A stretch of 64,000 nucleotides of DNA from an uncultured Gemmiger sp. (GCA_944388135.1 CALXHP010000001.1:99320-163319); one strand, 5' to 3'. Counted from the first letter of the stretch, positions 14,984-23,667 are shown. Notes: generated by a model not told the origin, from the sequence alone. Numbers and translations are program-made.

Positions 14984-16144
14984 ATGTATACCATCAAAAC
15001 ACTGAACGCCATTTCGCCGGTTGGCCTGGCCAAGCTGCCCGCCAGCCAGTTTGAGATCGATAACGAAGCCGCCGCCCCCCAGGGCATTCTGGTGCGCAGC
15101 GCCGATATGCACGGCGCGCCCCTGCCCGAGAGCCTGCTGGCCATTGCCCGTGCTGGCGCCGGCACCAACAATATCCCCATTGAGGAATGCACCAATGCCG
15201 GTATCGTGGTCTTTAACACCCCCGGTGCCAACGCCAACGCCGTGGCCGAACTGGTGGTGGGTGCTCTGATTGCCGGCAGCCGCAATATGGTGGACGCCGT
15301 CCACTGGGCCCAGGGTCTGAAAGGCCGGGACACCATCGCCAAGGACGTGGAAAAGGGCAAAAAGCAGTTTGTGGGCCCCGAACTCCGGGGCAAGACGCTG
15401 GGCGTCATCGGTCTGGGTGCCATCGGTGCCCGGGTAGCCAACGCCGCCGTCTCTCTGGGCATGGAAGTGCTGGGCTATGACCCCTACATCTCCATCGACG
15501 CTGCCTGGAGCCTCTCCCGCAGTGTACAGCACTGTGTCACCCTGGGGGATATGCTGCCCCGCTGCGATTACCTGACCATCCATGTACCTTATCTGCCCAC
15601 CACCCGCCATACCATCAACGCCCAGACCCTGGCCATGTGCAAGGACGGCGTGCGGGTACTGAACTTTGCCCGCGGGGAGCTGGTGGACAACGCCGCCCTG
15701 CTGGATGCCCTGGACAGCGGCAAGGTCGCCCACTACTTCTGCGACTTCCCCACCGAGGAACTGCTGGGGGTCAAGGGCGTGGAATGCACACCGCACCTGG
15801 GTGCCAGCACCCCCGAAAGCGAGACCAACTGCGCCGTCATGGCTGCCGCCGAGCTGAGCGACTACCTGAAGAACGGCAACATCACCCACAGCGTGAACCT
15901 GCCGGATGTGAGCCAGCCCCGGGTGGGCGGCCGCCGCATCTGCATCATCCACAAAAACACGCCGGGCGCCATCTCGGCCATCACCGGCATCCTCACCGCC
16001 GCCCATCTCAACATCGAGAACATGGTCAACAAGAGCAAGAAGGATGTGGCCTACACCCTGCTGGATGTGACCGGCGAGATCACCGACACGCTGGCCGCCG
16101 AGCTCAGCGGCATCGAACCCGCCATCCGTGTGCGCATCCTGTAA
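14984..16144 (+). CDS. serA: D-3-phosphoglycerate dehydrogenase with ACT domain
   Basis: SerA oxidises 3-phosphoglycerate with NAD+ to open serine synthesis. The 386-residue protein has the NAD-binding motif GLGAIG at 143-148, the catalytic Arg/Glu/His regions of the D-2-hydroxyacid dehydrogenase family (NFARGELVD, CTPHLGAST) and a C-terminal ACT domain from about residue 314 (ICIIHKNTPGAISAIT), which usually mediates serine feedback. It is the short form without the intervening domain found in longer SerA proteins. ATG 14984 has gggagagg upstream. A terminator follows. Confidence 0.95.
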   Translation: MYTIKTLNAISPVGLAKLPASQFEIDNEAAAPQGILVRSADMHGAPLPESLLAIARAGAGTNNIPIEECTNAGIVVFNTPGANANAVAELVVGALIAGSRNMVDAVHWAQGLKGRDTIAKDVEKGKKQFVGPELRGKTLGVIGLGAIGARVANAAVSLGMEVLGYDPYISIDAAWSLSRSVQHCVTLGDMLPRCDYLTIHVPYLPTTRHTINAQTLAMCKDGVRVLNFARGELVDNAALLDALDSGKVAHYFCDFPTEELLGVKGVECTPHLGASTPESETNCAVMAAAELSDYLKNGNITHSVNLPDVSQPRVGGRRICIIHKNTPGAISAITGILTAAHLNIENMVNKSKKDVAYTLLDVTGEITDTLAAELSGIEPAIRVRIL

Positions 16145-16155
16145 AACGCAACAGC

Positions 16156-16186
16156 AAAGCTCCCGGCTTTGGGCCGGGAGCTTTTT
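16156..16186. terminator. Terminator after serA
   Basis: AAAGCTCCCGGC/GCCGGGAGCTTT form a 12-bp stem with T-runs on both strands; the next gene is convergent. Confidence 0.9.
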
Positions 16187-16189
16187 GCG

Positions 16190-16363
16190 TTACCAGTGCA
16201 TCTGCTGCACGGCTTTGTCCAGATCCACCAGTGTCTTTTCGGCACCTTTGGCCAGCTTATGGACGGTCTTGCGCATCTGGCGCCGGTCCTGGGTAGCCAT
16301 CCCCATCACCGCAGCGCCCACCGCCATGCCGACCGCCGCCGAAGCCATTGTGGAAACATTCAT
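16190..16363 (-). CDS. Small protein with glycine/alanine-rich hydrophobic segment
   Basis: The 57-residue protein has an N-terminal hydrophobic stretch (ASAAVGMAVGAAVMGMA) and a basic helical tail (RRQMRKTVHKLAKGAEKTL), a layout like YtxH-type small membrane-associated proteins. ATG 16363 has aaaggagggg at ideal spacing. An in-frame upstream extension is not preceded by a ribosome site. Its function is unknown; membrane insertion is plausible but short for a full span. Confidence 0.7.
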   Translation of the reverse strand: MNVSTMASAAVGMAVGAAVMGMATQDRRQMRKTVHKLAKGAEKTLVDLDKAVQQMHW

Positions 16364-16543
16364 AACGTGCCCCTCCTTTGGTTTTTCAGGTACGACGTTA
16401 GGATGTACCGTTCCCGCCGTTTTATGCGGAATTTGCCCCGAAAAAAGCGGGGAAAAGTTTTCTTTCGCCCCGATACGCCTTTTTTTGTGGGCCGGTTTGT
16501 GATAGAATCGTAAAGAAATCACAGAACAGAGGGATCTTTGTCT

Positions 16544-17365
16544 ATGTCCAACGCACCCAAAACCGTATTAGCCATCCACGACCTGCCCGGTTTCGGCCGG
16601 GCGGCCTTATCGGTCATCGTGCCTGTGCTGTCCTGCCTGGGCGTGCAGGCCGTGGCCTTGCCCACCGCCGTTCTTTCCACCCACACGGGCGGACTGGGCA
16701 CCCCGGCGAAACTCTCCAATCCCGGGTACGGCCCCGCAGCCCTGGCTCACTACCGGCGCCTTGGCCTGCGTTTTGACTGTATCTACTCCGGGTACTTATC
16801 CGACCCCACCCAGGCAAAGCTGGTGGAGCAGGCCTTTGAACTCTGGCCCCAGGCCCTGAAGGTGGTGGACCCCGTCCTGGGGGACGGCGGCCGCCTGTAC
16901 AAAGGGCTCGGCGCCGAGATGGTCCCCGCCATGTACAGCCTTTGCAGCAAAGCGGACCTGATCACCCCCAACGTCACCGAGGCCGCCCTGCTGCTGGGCG
17001 ACCCGCTGCCCGGGGTGGGCAGTGCCGAGCAGGCCGCCGAACAGACCGCCCGGCTGACCCGCATTGCCCCCCAGGTGGTGGTCACCGGGGTGGCAGACGG
17101 CCGGTCCATCGGCTGTGTGGGCGCCGCCCGGGGCGGGCAGGGTTACTTCGTCAAGACGCCCCTCATCCCCCGGATGTACCACGGCACGGGGGATATCTTC
17201 GGCGCCGTGCTGGTGGGGCGGATCTTGCAGGGCAATGTGCCCCAGGCCGCCGTCCAGGCCGCAGCCGCCTTTGTGGCGGACTGCATCCGGATGACGCCGG
17301 AAGGAGCCGATGAGCGGCTGGGTGTCTGGCTGGAAACCGCCCTGCCCAAACTGATGACGCAGTGA
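16544..17365 (+). CDS. Pyridoxamine/pyridoxal kinase (PdxY/PdxK-like)
   Basis: The 273-residue ribokinase-fold protein resembles pyridoxal kinases (DLPGFGRAALSVIVPVLSCLGVQ, split here as entry motif; VVDPVLGDGGRLY; DLITPNVTEAALLLG; and the ATP/catalytic motif GTGDIFGAVL with its aspartate base). It would phosphorylate B6 vitamers to PLP or PNP, and PLP is the cofactor of SerC just upstream. ThiD-type hydroxymethylpyrimidine kinase is the main alternative, as the two families are close. ATG 16544 follows agaggga; a TTG two codons earlier is less likely. Confidence 0.82.
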   Translation: MSNAPKTVLAIHDLPGFGRAALSVIVPVLSCLGVQAVALPTAVLSTHTGGLGTPAKLSNPGYGPAALAHYRRLGLRFDCIYSGYLSDPTQAKLVEQAFELWPQALKVVDPVLGDGGRLYKGLGAEMVPAMYSLCSKADLITPNVTEAALLLGDPLPGVGSAEQAAEQTARLTRIAPQVVVTGVADGRSIGCVGAARGGQGYFVKTPLIPRMYHGTGDIFGAVLVGRILQGNVPQAAVQAAAAFVADCIRMTPEGADERLGVWLETALPKLMTQ

Positions 17366-17405
17366 GCCTGCCGGGCTGCTGCCGGAAAAAACAGGAAGTG
17401 AAGAG

Positions 17406-17915
17406 ATGCCAACGGTAAACATTGTATTGGTGGAACCACAGATCCCCCAGAATTCCGGGAATATTGCACGCACCTGCGCCGTAACCGGAGCCCGTCTGCA
17501 TATGGTGGGGCCCATGGGCTTTACCATTGACGACAAAAAATTAAAGCGTGCCGGTCTTGACTATTGGCACCAGCTTGATATAACATATTATAAGGACCTT
17601 GCGGATTTCTTTAGTAAAAACAAGGGGCCGTTCTTTTATTTCACCTCCAAGGGGCCGCGGCGTCATGTGGATGTGCGGTATCCCGACGGAGCCTATCTGG
17701 TCTTTGGCCGTGAGGACGCCGGCCTGCCCGAAGAACTGCTGGTCCGGCACGAGGCGGACTGCGTGCGCATGCCCATGCGCCACGGGGAACGCTGTTTGAA
17801 CCTTTCCAACGCGGTGGCGGTTGGCGTGTATGAGGTATTGCGGCAATGGGATTTTGCCGGCCTGGAAACACACGGTCAGCTGACCCGATATGAATGGAGC
17901 GAGGATGTAAAATGA
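17406..17915 (+). CDS. trmL: tRNA (cytidine/uridine-34-2'-O)-methyltransferase
   Basis: TrmL methylates the ribose of the wobble base in leucine tRNAs. The 169-residue SPOUT protein begins NIVLVEPQIPQNSGNIARTC, typical of TrmL, and has the knot motifs VFGREDAGLPEEL and CLNLSNAVAVGVYEVLRQ. Its tRNA-Leu substrate family is represented in this window by tRNA-Leu(CAA) at 27 kb. The gene ends in ATGA, overlapping the degV start by four bases (17912-17915), so the two are translationally coupled. Confidence 0.92.
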   Translation: MPTVNIVLVEPQIPQNSGNIARTCAVTGARLHMVGPMGFTIDDKKLKRAGLDYWHQLDITYYKDLADFFSKNKGPFFYFTSKGPRRHVDVRYPDGAYLVFGREDAGLPEELLVRHEADCVRMPMRHGERCLNLSNAVAVGVYEVLRQWDFAGLETHGQLTRYEWSEDVK

Positions 17916-18814
17916 GCAAAATCGGATTTTTGACGGATTCTTCCGCCGACATTCCCCAGGACCTGGCGGAGAAATACGGCATCGAAGTCGTCGGGTTCCC
18001 CATCAACGTGGACGGCACCGAGTACATTGAACGGAAGGATTTCACCAACGATCAGTTTTATCAGATGATGCGGGATGCCCAGGGCGTGCCCACCACCGCC
18101 GCCATCACCCAGCTGCAGTGGTGCGAAATTTACCAGCGGTACGTGGATGAAGGGTACACCGACCTGATCCACCTGAGCATCAACAGCACCGGTTCCAGCA
18201 CCTACAACAACGCCCTGAAGGCGGTGGAGATGCTGGCCGAGGAGCGCCCCGGCCACAACCTGCGCATCCAGGTGCTGGACAGCCACACCTACTCCATGGT
18301 GTTCGGCTGGCACCTGTGCGAGTGTGCCCGCAAGGTGCGCAATGGCGGCGAGCTGGCCATCTGCGTGGACGAAATGATGCACAATCTGGACTGTGCAGAG
18401 GTCTGCCTGGCCGCCTACAGCCTGAAACAGATGAAAAAGTCCGGCCGTGTAAGCGCCGCAGCCGCCGTGGTGGGCGATCTGCTGGGCATCCGGCCCATCA
18501 TCAGCCTGAACGAGGGCGTTTCCAAGGTGGAGGCCAAGGTGCGCGGCGACATTGCCGTGCCCCCCGCTATGGTCAAGTGGGTCTCCAGCCGGGTGGACAA
18601 CGTGCGGGACATGCCCTACATCGTGGGGTATACCTCCAGCAAGACCAAACGGGATGAGCTGGTCAAGCTCTGCAAAAAGACCTTCGGCCATGCTCCCCTG
18701 ACCACCTTCCAGCTGGGTGCCGCCGTCAGTGCCAACACCGGCCCCGACGCCATCGCCATTGCTTTCAAGGGCAAGCCCCGCCATCTGGAAGCCTACGCAC
18801 CTCAGCTGCCGTAA
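17912..18814 (+). CDS. DegV family fatty-acid-binding protein (FakB-like)
   Basis: The 300-residue protein has DegV features: GFLTDSSADIPQDLAEKYGI, VPTTAAITQLQW, INSTGSSTYNNAL and DSHTYSMVFGWH. DegV/FakB proteins hold a fatty acid for phosphorylation by the kinase FakA, which feeds phospholipid synthesis. No complete FakA is in the window, though a short FakA-C-like protein occurs at 56.6 kb. ATG 17912 overlaps the trmL stop. A terminator follows 14 bp downstream. Confidence 0.9.
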   Translation: MSKIGFLTDSSADIPQDLAEKYGIEVVGFPINVDGTEYIERKDFTNDQFYQMMRDAQGVPTTAAITQLQWCEIYQRYVDEGYTDLIHLSINSTGSSTYNNALKAVEMLAEERPGHNLRIQVLDSHTYSMVFGWHLCECARKVRNGGELAICVDEMMHNLDCAEVCLAAYSLKQMKKSGRVSAAAAVVGDLLGIRPIISLNEGVSKVEAKVRGDIAVPPAMVKWVSSRVDNVRDMPYIVGYTSSKTKRDELVKLCKKTFGHAPLTTFQLGAAVSANTGPDAIAIAFKGKPRHLEAYAPQLP

Positions 18815-18827
18815 TCAAACGTTTCCG

Positions 18828-18859
18828 CCGGGAGAGGCTGTTGCCTCCCCCGGTTTTCT
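18828..18859 (+). terminator. Terminator after degV
   Basis: CCGGGAGAGG and CCTCCCCCGG form a 10-bp stem with one mismatch and a six-base loop, followed by TTTTCTTTT. Confidence 0.85.
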
Positions 18860-18869
18860 TTTGCGCGCC

Positions 18870-18898
18870 TTGCACCGTCCCGCAAACTCTGCTATAAT
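18870..18898 (+). promoter_or_regulatory. Promoter of the ACT/DUF711 pair
   Basis: TTGCAC (18870-18875), 17 bp, TATAAT (18893-18898). Confidence 0.8.
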
Positions 18899-18932
18899 AC
18901 AGACAATTCTGAATGAGGGGGCATATCGTATT

Positions 18933-19202
18933 ATGAAAGCTGTTATCACCGTCATTGGCCGCGACACCGTGGGCGTCGTTGCCAAGGTCAGCGCCGTCTG
19001 CGCCGAACTGAACATCAACATCGAGGATATTTCCCAGTCCATCATGCAGGAGATGTTCTGCATGATCATGCTGGTAAGCCTGAACCACTGCACGGCGGAC
19101 CCCGCTGCCGTGCGCGACCGTTTTGCCTCCCTGGGCGAAGAGATGAAGATGCAGGTCACCGTGACCCGGCAGGAAGTCTTTGACGCCATGCACACCATCT
19201 GA
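18933..19202 (+). CDS. ACT domain protein (UPF0237)
   Basis: The 89-residue protein is a single ACT domain ([20 protein letters not shown], then [21 protein letters not shown]), the UPF0237 family related to the regulatory ACT pairs of GcvR. Stand-alone ACT proteins usually bind an amino acid and modulate a partner. The partner is probably the DUF711 protein encoded 20 bp downstream, as the two genes are paired in many Firmicutes. ATG 18933 follows gaatgaggggg-like purine-rich sequence. Confidence 0.9.
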   Translation: MKAVITVIGRDTVGVVAKVSAVCAELNINIEDISQSIMQEMFCMIMLVSLNHCTADPAAVRDRFASLGEEMKMQVTVTRQEVFDAMHTI

Positions 19203-19222
19203 CGGGGAGGGCAAAACAGACC

Positions 19223-20590
19223 ATGAGAATTCTGAACAGCGGCGATATTCTTGAGACCATCGAGATGCTGACCGCCGAAAATCTGGATGTGCGCACCGTC
19301 ACCATGGGCATCAGCCTGTTGGACTGCATCGATCCCGACGGCGACAAAGCCTGCGAGAAGATCTACAACAAGATCGTACGGCTGGCCGGCAACCTGGTCC
19401 CTGTGGTGGACGGCATCAGCGCCGAGTACGGTGTGCCCATTGTGAACAAGCGGATCAGCGTGACCCCCATTGCCATGCTGCTGGGCGCTGCCCCCGACGC
19501 CGATCCCGTGGCCTACGCCAAGGCGCTGGACCGTGCCGCCAAGGCTGTGGGCGTCAACTTCATCGGCGGTTTCGGTGCCCTGGTCCACAAGGGCTTTTCC
19601 GCCGGTGACAAACGGCTCATCGAGGCTATCCCCCGGGCTCTGGCCGAAACCGACCTGGTCTGCTCCAGCGTCAACGTGGGTTCCACCAAGTCCGGCATCA
19701 ATATGGACGCCGTCCGGCTGATGGGCCAGGTGGTTCGGGAGACCGCCGAGCTGACCAAGGACAACATGTGCATGGGTGACGCCAAACTGGTGGTCTTCTG
19801 CAATGCGCCGGAGGACAACCCCTTCATGGCCGGTGCCTTCCACGGTCCCGGCGAGCCGGACTGCGAGATCCACGTGGGTGTTTCCGGCCCCGGTGCCGTC
19901 CGCGCCGCCCTGGCCAAGCTGCCCAAGGACGCCCCCATGGACGAAGTGGCCGAACTGGTGAAGCGTACCGCTTTCAAGATCACCCGTCTGGGCCAGCTGG
20001 TGGCCAACCTGGCCAGCCAGCGGCTGGGTGTGCCCGCCGGCATCATCGACCTGTCCCTGGCCCCTACCCCGGCCATCGGCGACAGCGTAGCCAACATTCT
20101 GGAAGAGATGGGCCTGGAAAGCTGCGGCTGCTGTGGTACCACCGCCTGCCTTGCCCTGCTGAACGACGCCGTCAAGAAGGGCGGCGTGATGGCCTCCAAC
20201 CATGTGGGCGGCCTGTCCGGTGCTTTCATTCCCGTCTCGGAAGATGACGGCATGATCCAGGCGGCCAACTGCGGCAGCCTGACCCTGGAGAAGCTGGAAG
20301 CCATGACCGCCGTCTGCTCGGTGGGCATCGACATGGTGGTCATTCCCGGCGACACCCCCGCGGAGGTCATCAGCGGCCTGATCGCCGACGAAGCAGCCAT
20401 CGGTATGGTGAACAGCAAGACTACCGCCGTCCGTGTGATTCCCGCCATCGGCCACAAAGCCGGCGACGTGCTGGACTTCGGCGGCCTGCTGGGCCATGCC
20501 CCCATCATGCCCATCAGCCGGTACAGCCCCGCCGTGATGATCCACCGCGGTGGTCGCATCCCCGCCCCCATGCAGGCACTGAAAAACTGA
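19223..20590 (+). CDS. UPF0210/DUF711 (PFL-like) family protein
   Basis: The 455-residue protein belongs to UPF0210/DUF711, structurally related to pyruvate formate-lyase barrels but without the paired cysteine and glycyl-radical signature. Visible marks are [21 protein letters not shown] as start, [30 protein letters not shown] and [15 protein letters not shown] at the end (each a family-conserved stretch). Function is unknown. Its constant neighbour is the ACT protein upstream, so amino-acid-regulated activity is inferred. ATG 19223 has gggaggg upstream. Confidence 0.9.
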   Translation: MRILNSGDILETIEMLTAENLDVRTVTMGISLLDCIDPDGDKACEKIYNKIVRLAGNLVPVVDGISAEYGVPIVNKRISVTPIAMLLGAAPDADPVAYAKALDRAAKAVGVNFIGGFGALVHKGFSAGDKRLIEAIPRALAETDLVCSSVNVGSTKSGINMDAVRLMGQVVRETAELTKDNMCMGDAKLVVFCNAPEDNPFMAGAFHGPGEPDCEIHVGVSGPGAVRAALAKLPKDAPMDEVAELVKRTAFKITRLGQLVANLASQRLGVPAGIIDLSLAPTPAIGDSVANILEEMGLESCGCCGTTACLALLNDAVKKGGVMASNHVGGLSGAFIPVSEDDGMIQAANCGSLTLEKLEAMTAVCSVGIDMVVIPGDTPAEVISGLIADEAAIGMVNSKTTAVRVIPAIGHKAGDVLDFGGLLGHAPIMPISRYSPAVMIHRGGRIPAPMQALKN

Positions 20591-20600
20591 ATTTTCCACA

Positions 20601-20635
20601 AAAAGAGCCTTTCCCCGCGGGGAAAGGCTCTTTTT
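20601..20635. terminator. Bidirectional terminator
   Basis: AAAGAGCCTTTCCCC and GGGGAAAGGCTCTTT form a near-perfect stem with A/T-rich ends, between convergent genes. Confidence 0.92.
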
Positions 20636-20643
20636 CTTTGTTG

Positions 20644-21405
20644 TCAGGCTTCGGCCCAGGCTTCCCGGACTGCGTTCAGCGCATTGAACAGCCGGGGGAT
20701 CCCCATGTAGGGCATGGCGTGGACCAGCGCTGCCAGGATGCGGTCCCGGCTGTTGCCCGCCTTTTCTGCCCCCATCACGTGGGCTTTGACCTGCAGTTCC
20801 GCCCCTCCCAGAGCGGCCAGCATAACCACCGTGAGCAGTTCCCGCCGGGCGCCGTCCAAGCCGCCGCGGGTGGCAAAATCCCCGAAGCAGAACTCGGTGA
20901 GGAACCGGGGAATGGCCTCGGCGTATTCCGGGGGCAGGTCACTGTACCGGTCGGCGATCTCCTCCCCGTAGAGCGGCGCCTGAATGGCCAGACCGGCCTC
21001 GTAGCGGTCACCATCCTCCATAGTGCCCTGGGCCGGCAGGGGCAGCGTAATGCCCGCCGCCGTGAAGGCTTCGTTCATCGTCGTAATAGCGTTGAGGGTC
21101 TTGGGAAAGCCGATGAAAGGCGCACACTGGTAGATGGCCTCCCGGATGGACACCGGGGTGCACCCCACATTGAGGGCCGCCCCCACATGGGCTTTCAGCT
21201 GGGGCAGGGTCTGGTTCACGGCCAGCACCGTCACGGTGACCAGTTCCCGGTCCTCGTCGCTGAGCTTGCCGGTATAGCAGACTTCCCCAAAGATAAACCG
21301 CTGCAAAATCTTCATGAATTCGGGATCGGTGCCCTCGTCCCCTGCGGGGGCAGCACCGAAAAGAATGCCAAATTTTTCCGCACAGCGCTGGATACGATCT
21401 TCCAT
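20644..21405 (-). CDS. Carboxymuconolactone decarboxylase family protein, two domains
   Basis: The 253-residue protein contains two AhpD-like CMD domains (FIFGEVCYTGKLSDEDRELV..., and FCFGDFATRGGLDGARRELL...). In each, the residues LVTVTVLAVNQ / LLTVVMLAALG and LKAHVGAALNVG / VKAHVMGAEKAG follow the CMD pattern. The CxxC of AhpD is absent, so it is not a thiol peroxidase reductase of that type. Similar genes in Bacillus belong to aldehyde or electrophile stress regulons. ATG 21405 has caggagg upstream, and its promoter has MerR-type architecture. An in-frame extension upstream crosses that promoter and is not coding. Confidence 0.88.
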   Translation of the reverse strand: MEDRIQRCAEKFGILFGAAPAGDEGTDPEFMKILQRFIFGEVCYTGKLSDEDRELVTVTVLAVNQTLPQLKAHVGAALNVGCTPVSIREAIYQCAPFIGFPKTLNAITTMNEAFTAAGITLPLPAQGTMEDGDRYEAGLAIQAPLYGEEIADRYSDLPPEYAEAIPRFLTEFCFGDFATRGGLDGARRELLTVVMLAALGGAELQVKAHVMGAEKAGNSRDRILAALVHAMPYMGIPRLFNALNAVREAWAEA

Positions 21406-21439
21406 AAAAGAAACCTCCTGACTTTTTGCCTTTGTGTAT

Positions 21440-21470
21440 AGGGTAACACTTAAAGCGTACTTGAAGTCAA
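21440..21470 (-). promoter_or_regulatory. MerR-type promoter with 19-bp spacer (AdhR/NmlR-like)
   Basis: On the minus strand TTGACT (21470-21465) and TACCCT (21445-21440) are 19 bp apart. The spacer holds an inverted repeat ACTTAAAG-CGTA-CTTGAAGT with 7 of 8 matches (21448-21467). A long spacer filled by a dyad is the hallmark of MerR-activated promoters; CTTAAAG-type dyads are known for the aldehyde sensor AdhR. No MerR gene is in the window. Confidence 0.75.
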
Positions 21471-21484
21471 GAGGTTTTTTCCCG

Positions 21485-22210
21485 TCAATCCAGAATCCGG
21501 CCATCGGTGGAGATGGTCACTACCTGCCAAGGAATAAACTTGCCGCTGGCCTGCAAAGCCCGCTTGGCGGCATTTTCCAGCCCGCCGCAGCAGGGCACTT
21601 CCATCCGCACCACCGTAACTTCCCGGATGTCGTTGCGGCGCAGGATCTCGGTCAGCTTCTCACTGTAGTCCACACTGTCCAGCTTGGGGCAGCCCACCAG
21701 GGTGATGTGCCCCCGGATGAACCGCTCATGGAATGCTGCATAGGCATAGGCCGTACAGTCTGCGGCAATCAGCAGCTTGGCACCGTCAAAGAAGGGCGCC
21801 TGAAGAGGCACCAGCTTGATCTGCACCGGCCACTGGCGCAGCCGGCTGGGCGCCATGGTGGGCGCGCAGGCGCCTTCCGTGCTGCCCTCCAGCACCTGGG
21901 CCCGGCTGCCGGGGCAGCCTGCATGGAGAGTATGGGCCGCACTGCCGGGGCAGCCGCCTGCCGCCCCGGCCTTATTCTGTTTGGCTGCCAGAACCGCGGC
22001 TTCGTCGTAGGGGGCAGCTTCCCGCTCCACAAAGGTGATGGCCCCCGTGGAGCAGGTGGGCAGGCAGTCCCCCAGACCGTCGCAGTAATCGTCCCGCATT
22101 AGCCGGGCCTTGCCGTCCACCATGGCGATGGCTCCCTCGTGGCAGGCCGCCGCGCAGGCGCCGCAGCCATTGCATTTGGTTTCATCGATCTGAATGATCC
22201 GTCGTTTCAT
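21485..22210 (-). CDS. 4Fe-4S ferredoxin-type protein
   Basis: The 241-residue protein has an N-terminal ferredoxin domain: C13-x2-C16-x2-C19-x3-C23 and a second, atypical set C43-x5-C49-x3-C53 (YCDGLGDCLPTC). A linker contains GCPGS twice, and the C-terminal domain ends with VPCCGG and a conserved thioredoxin-like or metal-site region. Such proteins are common in gut Firmicutes next to Crp/Fnr regulators, and an electron-transfer or redox-sensing role is likely. It is divergent from that regulator here. ATG 22210 follows ggaggcattg. A preferred partner enzyme is not visible. Confidence 0.85.
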   Translation of the reverse strand: MKRRIIQIDETKCNGCGACAAACHEGAIAMVDGKARLMRDDYCDGLGDCLPTCSTGAITFVEREAAPYDEAAVLAAKQNKAGAAGGCPGSAAHTLHAGCPGSRAQVLEGSTEGACAPTMAPSRLRQWPVQIKLVPLQAPFFDGAKLLIAADCTAYAYAAFHERFIRGHITLVGCPKLDSVDYSEKLTEILRRNDIREVTVVRMEVPCCGGLENAAKRALQASGKFIPWQVVTISTDGRILD

Positions 22211-22228
22211 AGGTACAATGCCTCCGTA

Positions 22229-22287
22229 TTGACTTTCTGGGGATAGTTTACTACAATAGGCAAAGAATGTATGTTGTAGCTACAACA
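22229..22287. promoter_or_regulatory. Divergent control region with a perfect Crp/Fnr-type palindrome
   Basis: Plus strand: TTGACT (22229-22234), 17 bp, TACAAT (22252-22257) drives the regulator. The 16-bp perfect palindrome TGTTGTAGCTACAACA is at 22272-22287, just after that start point. For the minus-strand ferredoxin gene its centre (22279.5) lies 41.5 bp upstream of a start at about 22238, with TAAACT (22250-22245) as -10. That is the class II activator position. Confidence 0.75.
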
Positions 22288-22303
22288 CATTGGGAGGAAC
22301 ATC

Positions 22304-22975
22304 ATGGAACTTCAGGATCTGCCCGCCACACCCCTTTTCCGGGGGCTTACGGAGGAGGAAGCCCGGCGGGCCCTTACCGTCCTGGATGCCCGCCGCCGTT
22401 CCTTCGTGAAGGAGGAGCTTCTGCTCCAGGCCGGGCATTGCATCACCCATATGGGGCTGGTGCTGCGGGGCCGGGTGCACATAGAACACCTGGACGTGTG
22501 GGGCAGCAAGACCCTGCTGGGCCAGGCCGGGGAAGGCGATCTTTTCGCCGAGACCTACGCCTGCCTGCCCCAGGAAGCCCTGTTGGTCAATGTGGTGGCC
22601 GCCAGCGACGGGGAGGCGCTCTTTCTGGCTGCCGACCGGCTGCTCCACCCCGGCAACGAGCCCTGGCTGCAGCGAATGGCCCAGAACCTCTTGCAGATCG
22701 CCGCCCGGAAAAACCTGGGGCTGGCCCGGCGCAATCTCTACACCGCCCCCAAAACGATCCGCGGGCGGGTGATGGCCTACTTCTCGGCCCTGGCGGTCAA
22801 AAACAACAGCCTGCGGTTTGCCCTGCCCTTTGACCGGCAGCAGCTGGCGGATTTTTTGGGGGTGGACCGCAGCGCCTTGAGCAGCACCCTTTCTCAGATG
22901 CAGCGGGACGGATTGATGACGCTGGAACGGCGCACGGTGGAACTGCACACCGCACCGGAGGATTTCTCCCTGTAA
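22304..22975 (+). CDS. Crp/Fnr-family transcriptional regulator
   Basis: The 223-residue protein has a cyclic-nucleotide-type beta roll (about 10-125, GLVLRGRVHIEHLDVWGSKTL region) and a C-terminal winged HTH (DRQQLADFLGVDRSALSSTL, about 178-197). It has only isolated cysteines and no Fnr-type N-terminal cluster, so its signal is not oxygen via an Fe-S cluster. The nearby palindrome suggests it represses itself and activates the divergent ferredoxin gene. ATG 22304 follows gggagg. Confidence 0.9.
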   Translation: MELQDLPATPLFRGLTEEEARRALTVLDARRRSFVKEELLLQAGHCITHMGLVLRGRVHIEHLDVWGSKTLLGQAGEGDLFAETYACLPQEALLVNVVAASDGEALFLAADRLLHPGNEPWLQRMAQNLLQIAARKNLGLARRNLYTAPKTIRGRVMAYFSALAVKNNSLRFALPFDRQQLADFLGVDRSALSSTLSQMQRDGLMTLERRTVELHTAPEDFSL

Positions 22976-22984
22976 GACAACAGA

Positions 22985-23025
22985 AACCGGGGCACAGGCG
23001 GATGCCTGTGCCCCGGTTGATTTTT
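22985..23025. terminator. Terminator between convergent crp-like gene and upp
   Basis: AACCGGGGCACAGGC and GCCTGTGCCCCGGTT form a perfect 15-bp stem with a four-base loop; TTTTT follows on the plus strand. Confidence 0.92.
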
Positions 23026-23037
23026 GCAGAAGATTTT

Positions 23038-23667
23038 TTATTTGGTACCGAAGATCCGGTCGCCTGCGTCGCCCAGGCCGGGTACGATGTAGCCCTTGTC
23101 ATTGAGGCGTTCATCCAGGGCACCCACGTAGATATCCACGTCGGGGTGGGCTTCATGCAGCGCCTTCATGCCCTCGGGTGCGGCAATCAGACCGATGAAC
23201 TTGATGTGCTTGGCACCGCGCTTCTTGATCTGGGTGATGGCGTCGGAAGCGCTGCCGCCGGTGGCCAGCATGGGGTCCAGCACGATGACTTCACGCTCGT
23301 TGATGTCACTAGGCAGTTTGCAGTAGTACTCCACCGGCTTCAGGGTCTCTTCGTTGCGGTAGAGGCCGATGTGACCCACCTTGGCGGCGGGGATCATCCG
23401 CAGCATACCGTCCACCATGCCCAGGCCGGCGCGCAGGATGGGGACCAGCGCCAGTTTACGGCCTGCCAGTACCTTGGTGCGGGCCAGGGCAATGGGCGTT
23501 TCCACTTCCACTTCCTCGGTGGGCAGATCGCGGGTGGCCTCGTAGCAAAGCAGCATGGCGACCTCGCTGGCCAGGTCACGGAATTCCTTGGTGCCGGTAT
23601 TGCGGTCCCGCATCAGGCTGATCTTGTGCTGAATCAGGGGATGATCTACGATTTCGACAACGCTCAT
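23038..23667 (-). CDS. upp: Uracil phosphoribosyltransferase
   Basis: Upp converts uracil and PRPP to UMP in pyrimidine salvage. The 209-residue protein has the PRPP loop [12 protein letters not shown] (about 129-140), the flexible region [11 protein letters not shown] (79-89) and the uracil-binding C-terminus [11 protein letters not shown]. Length and sequence are typical. It is the last gene of the tsaE-tsaB-rpiB-upp transcript, 63 bp after rpiB, with aaggagat before ATG 23667. Confidence 0.97.
   Translation of the reverse strand: MSVVEIVDHPLIQHKISLMRDRNTGTKEFRDLASEVAMLLCYEATRDLPTEEVEVETPIALARTKVLAGRKLALVPILRAGLGMVDGMLRMIPAAKVGHIGLYRNEETLKPVEYYCKLPSDINEREVIVLDPMLATGGSASDAITQIKKRGAKHIKFIGLIAAPEGMKALHEAHPDVDIYVGALDERLNDKGYIVPGLGDAGDRIFGTK

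Noticed and set aside
13682-16006. Open frame of about 774 codons antisense to serC-serA
   Set aside because: Same cause: mirror of two strongly supported genes.
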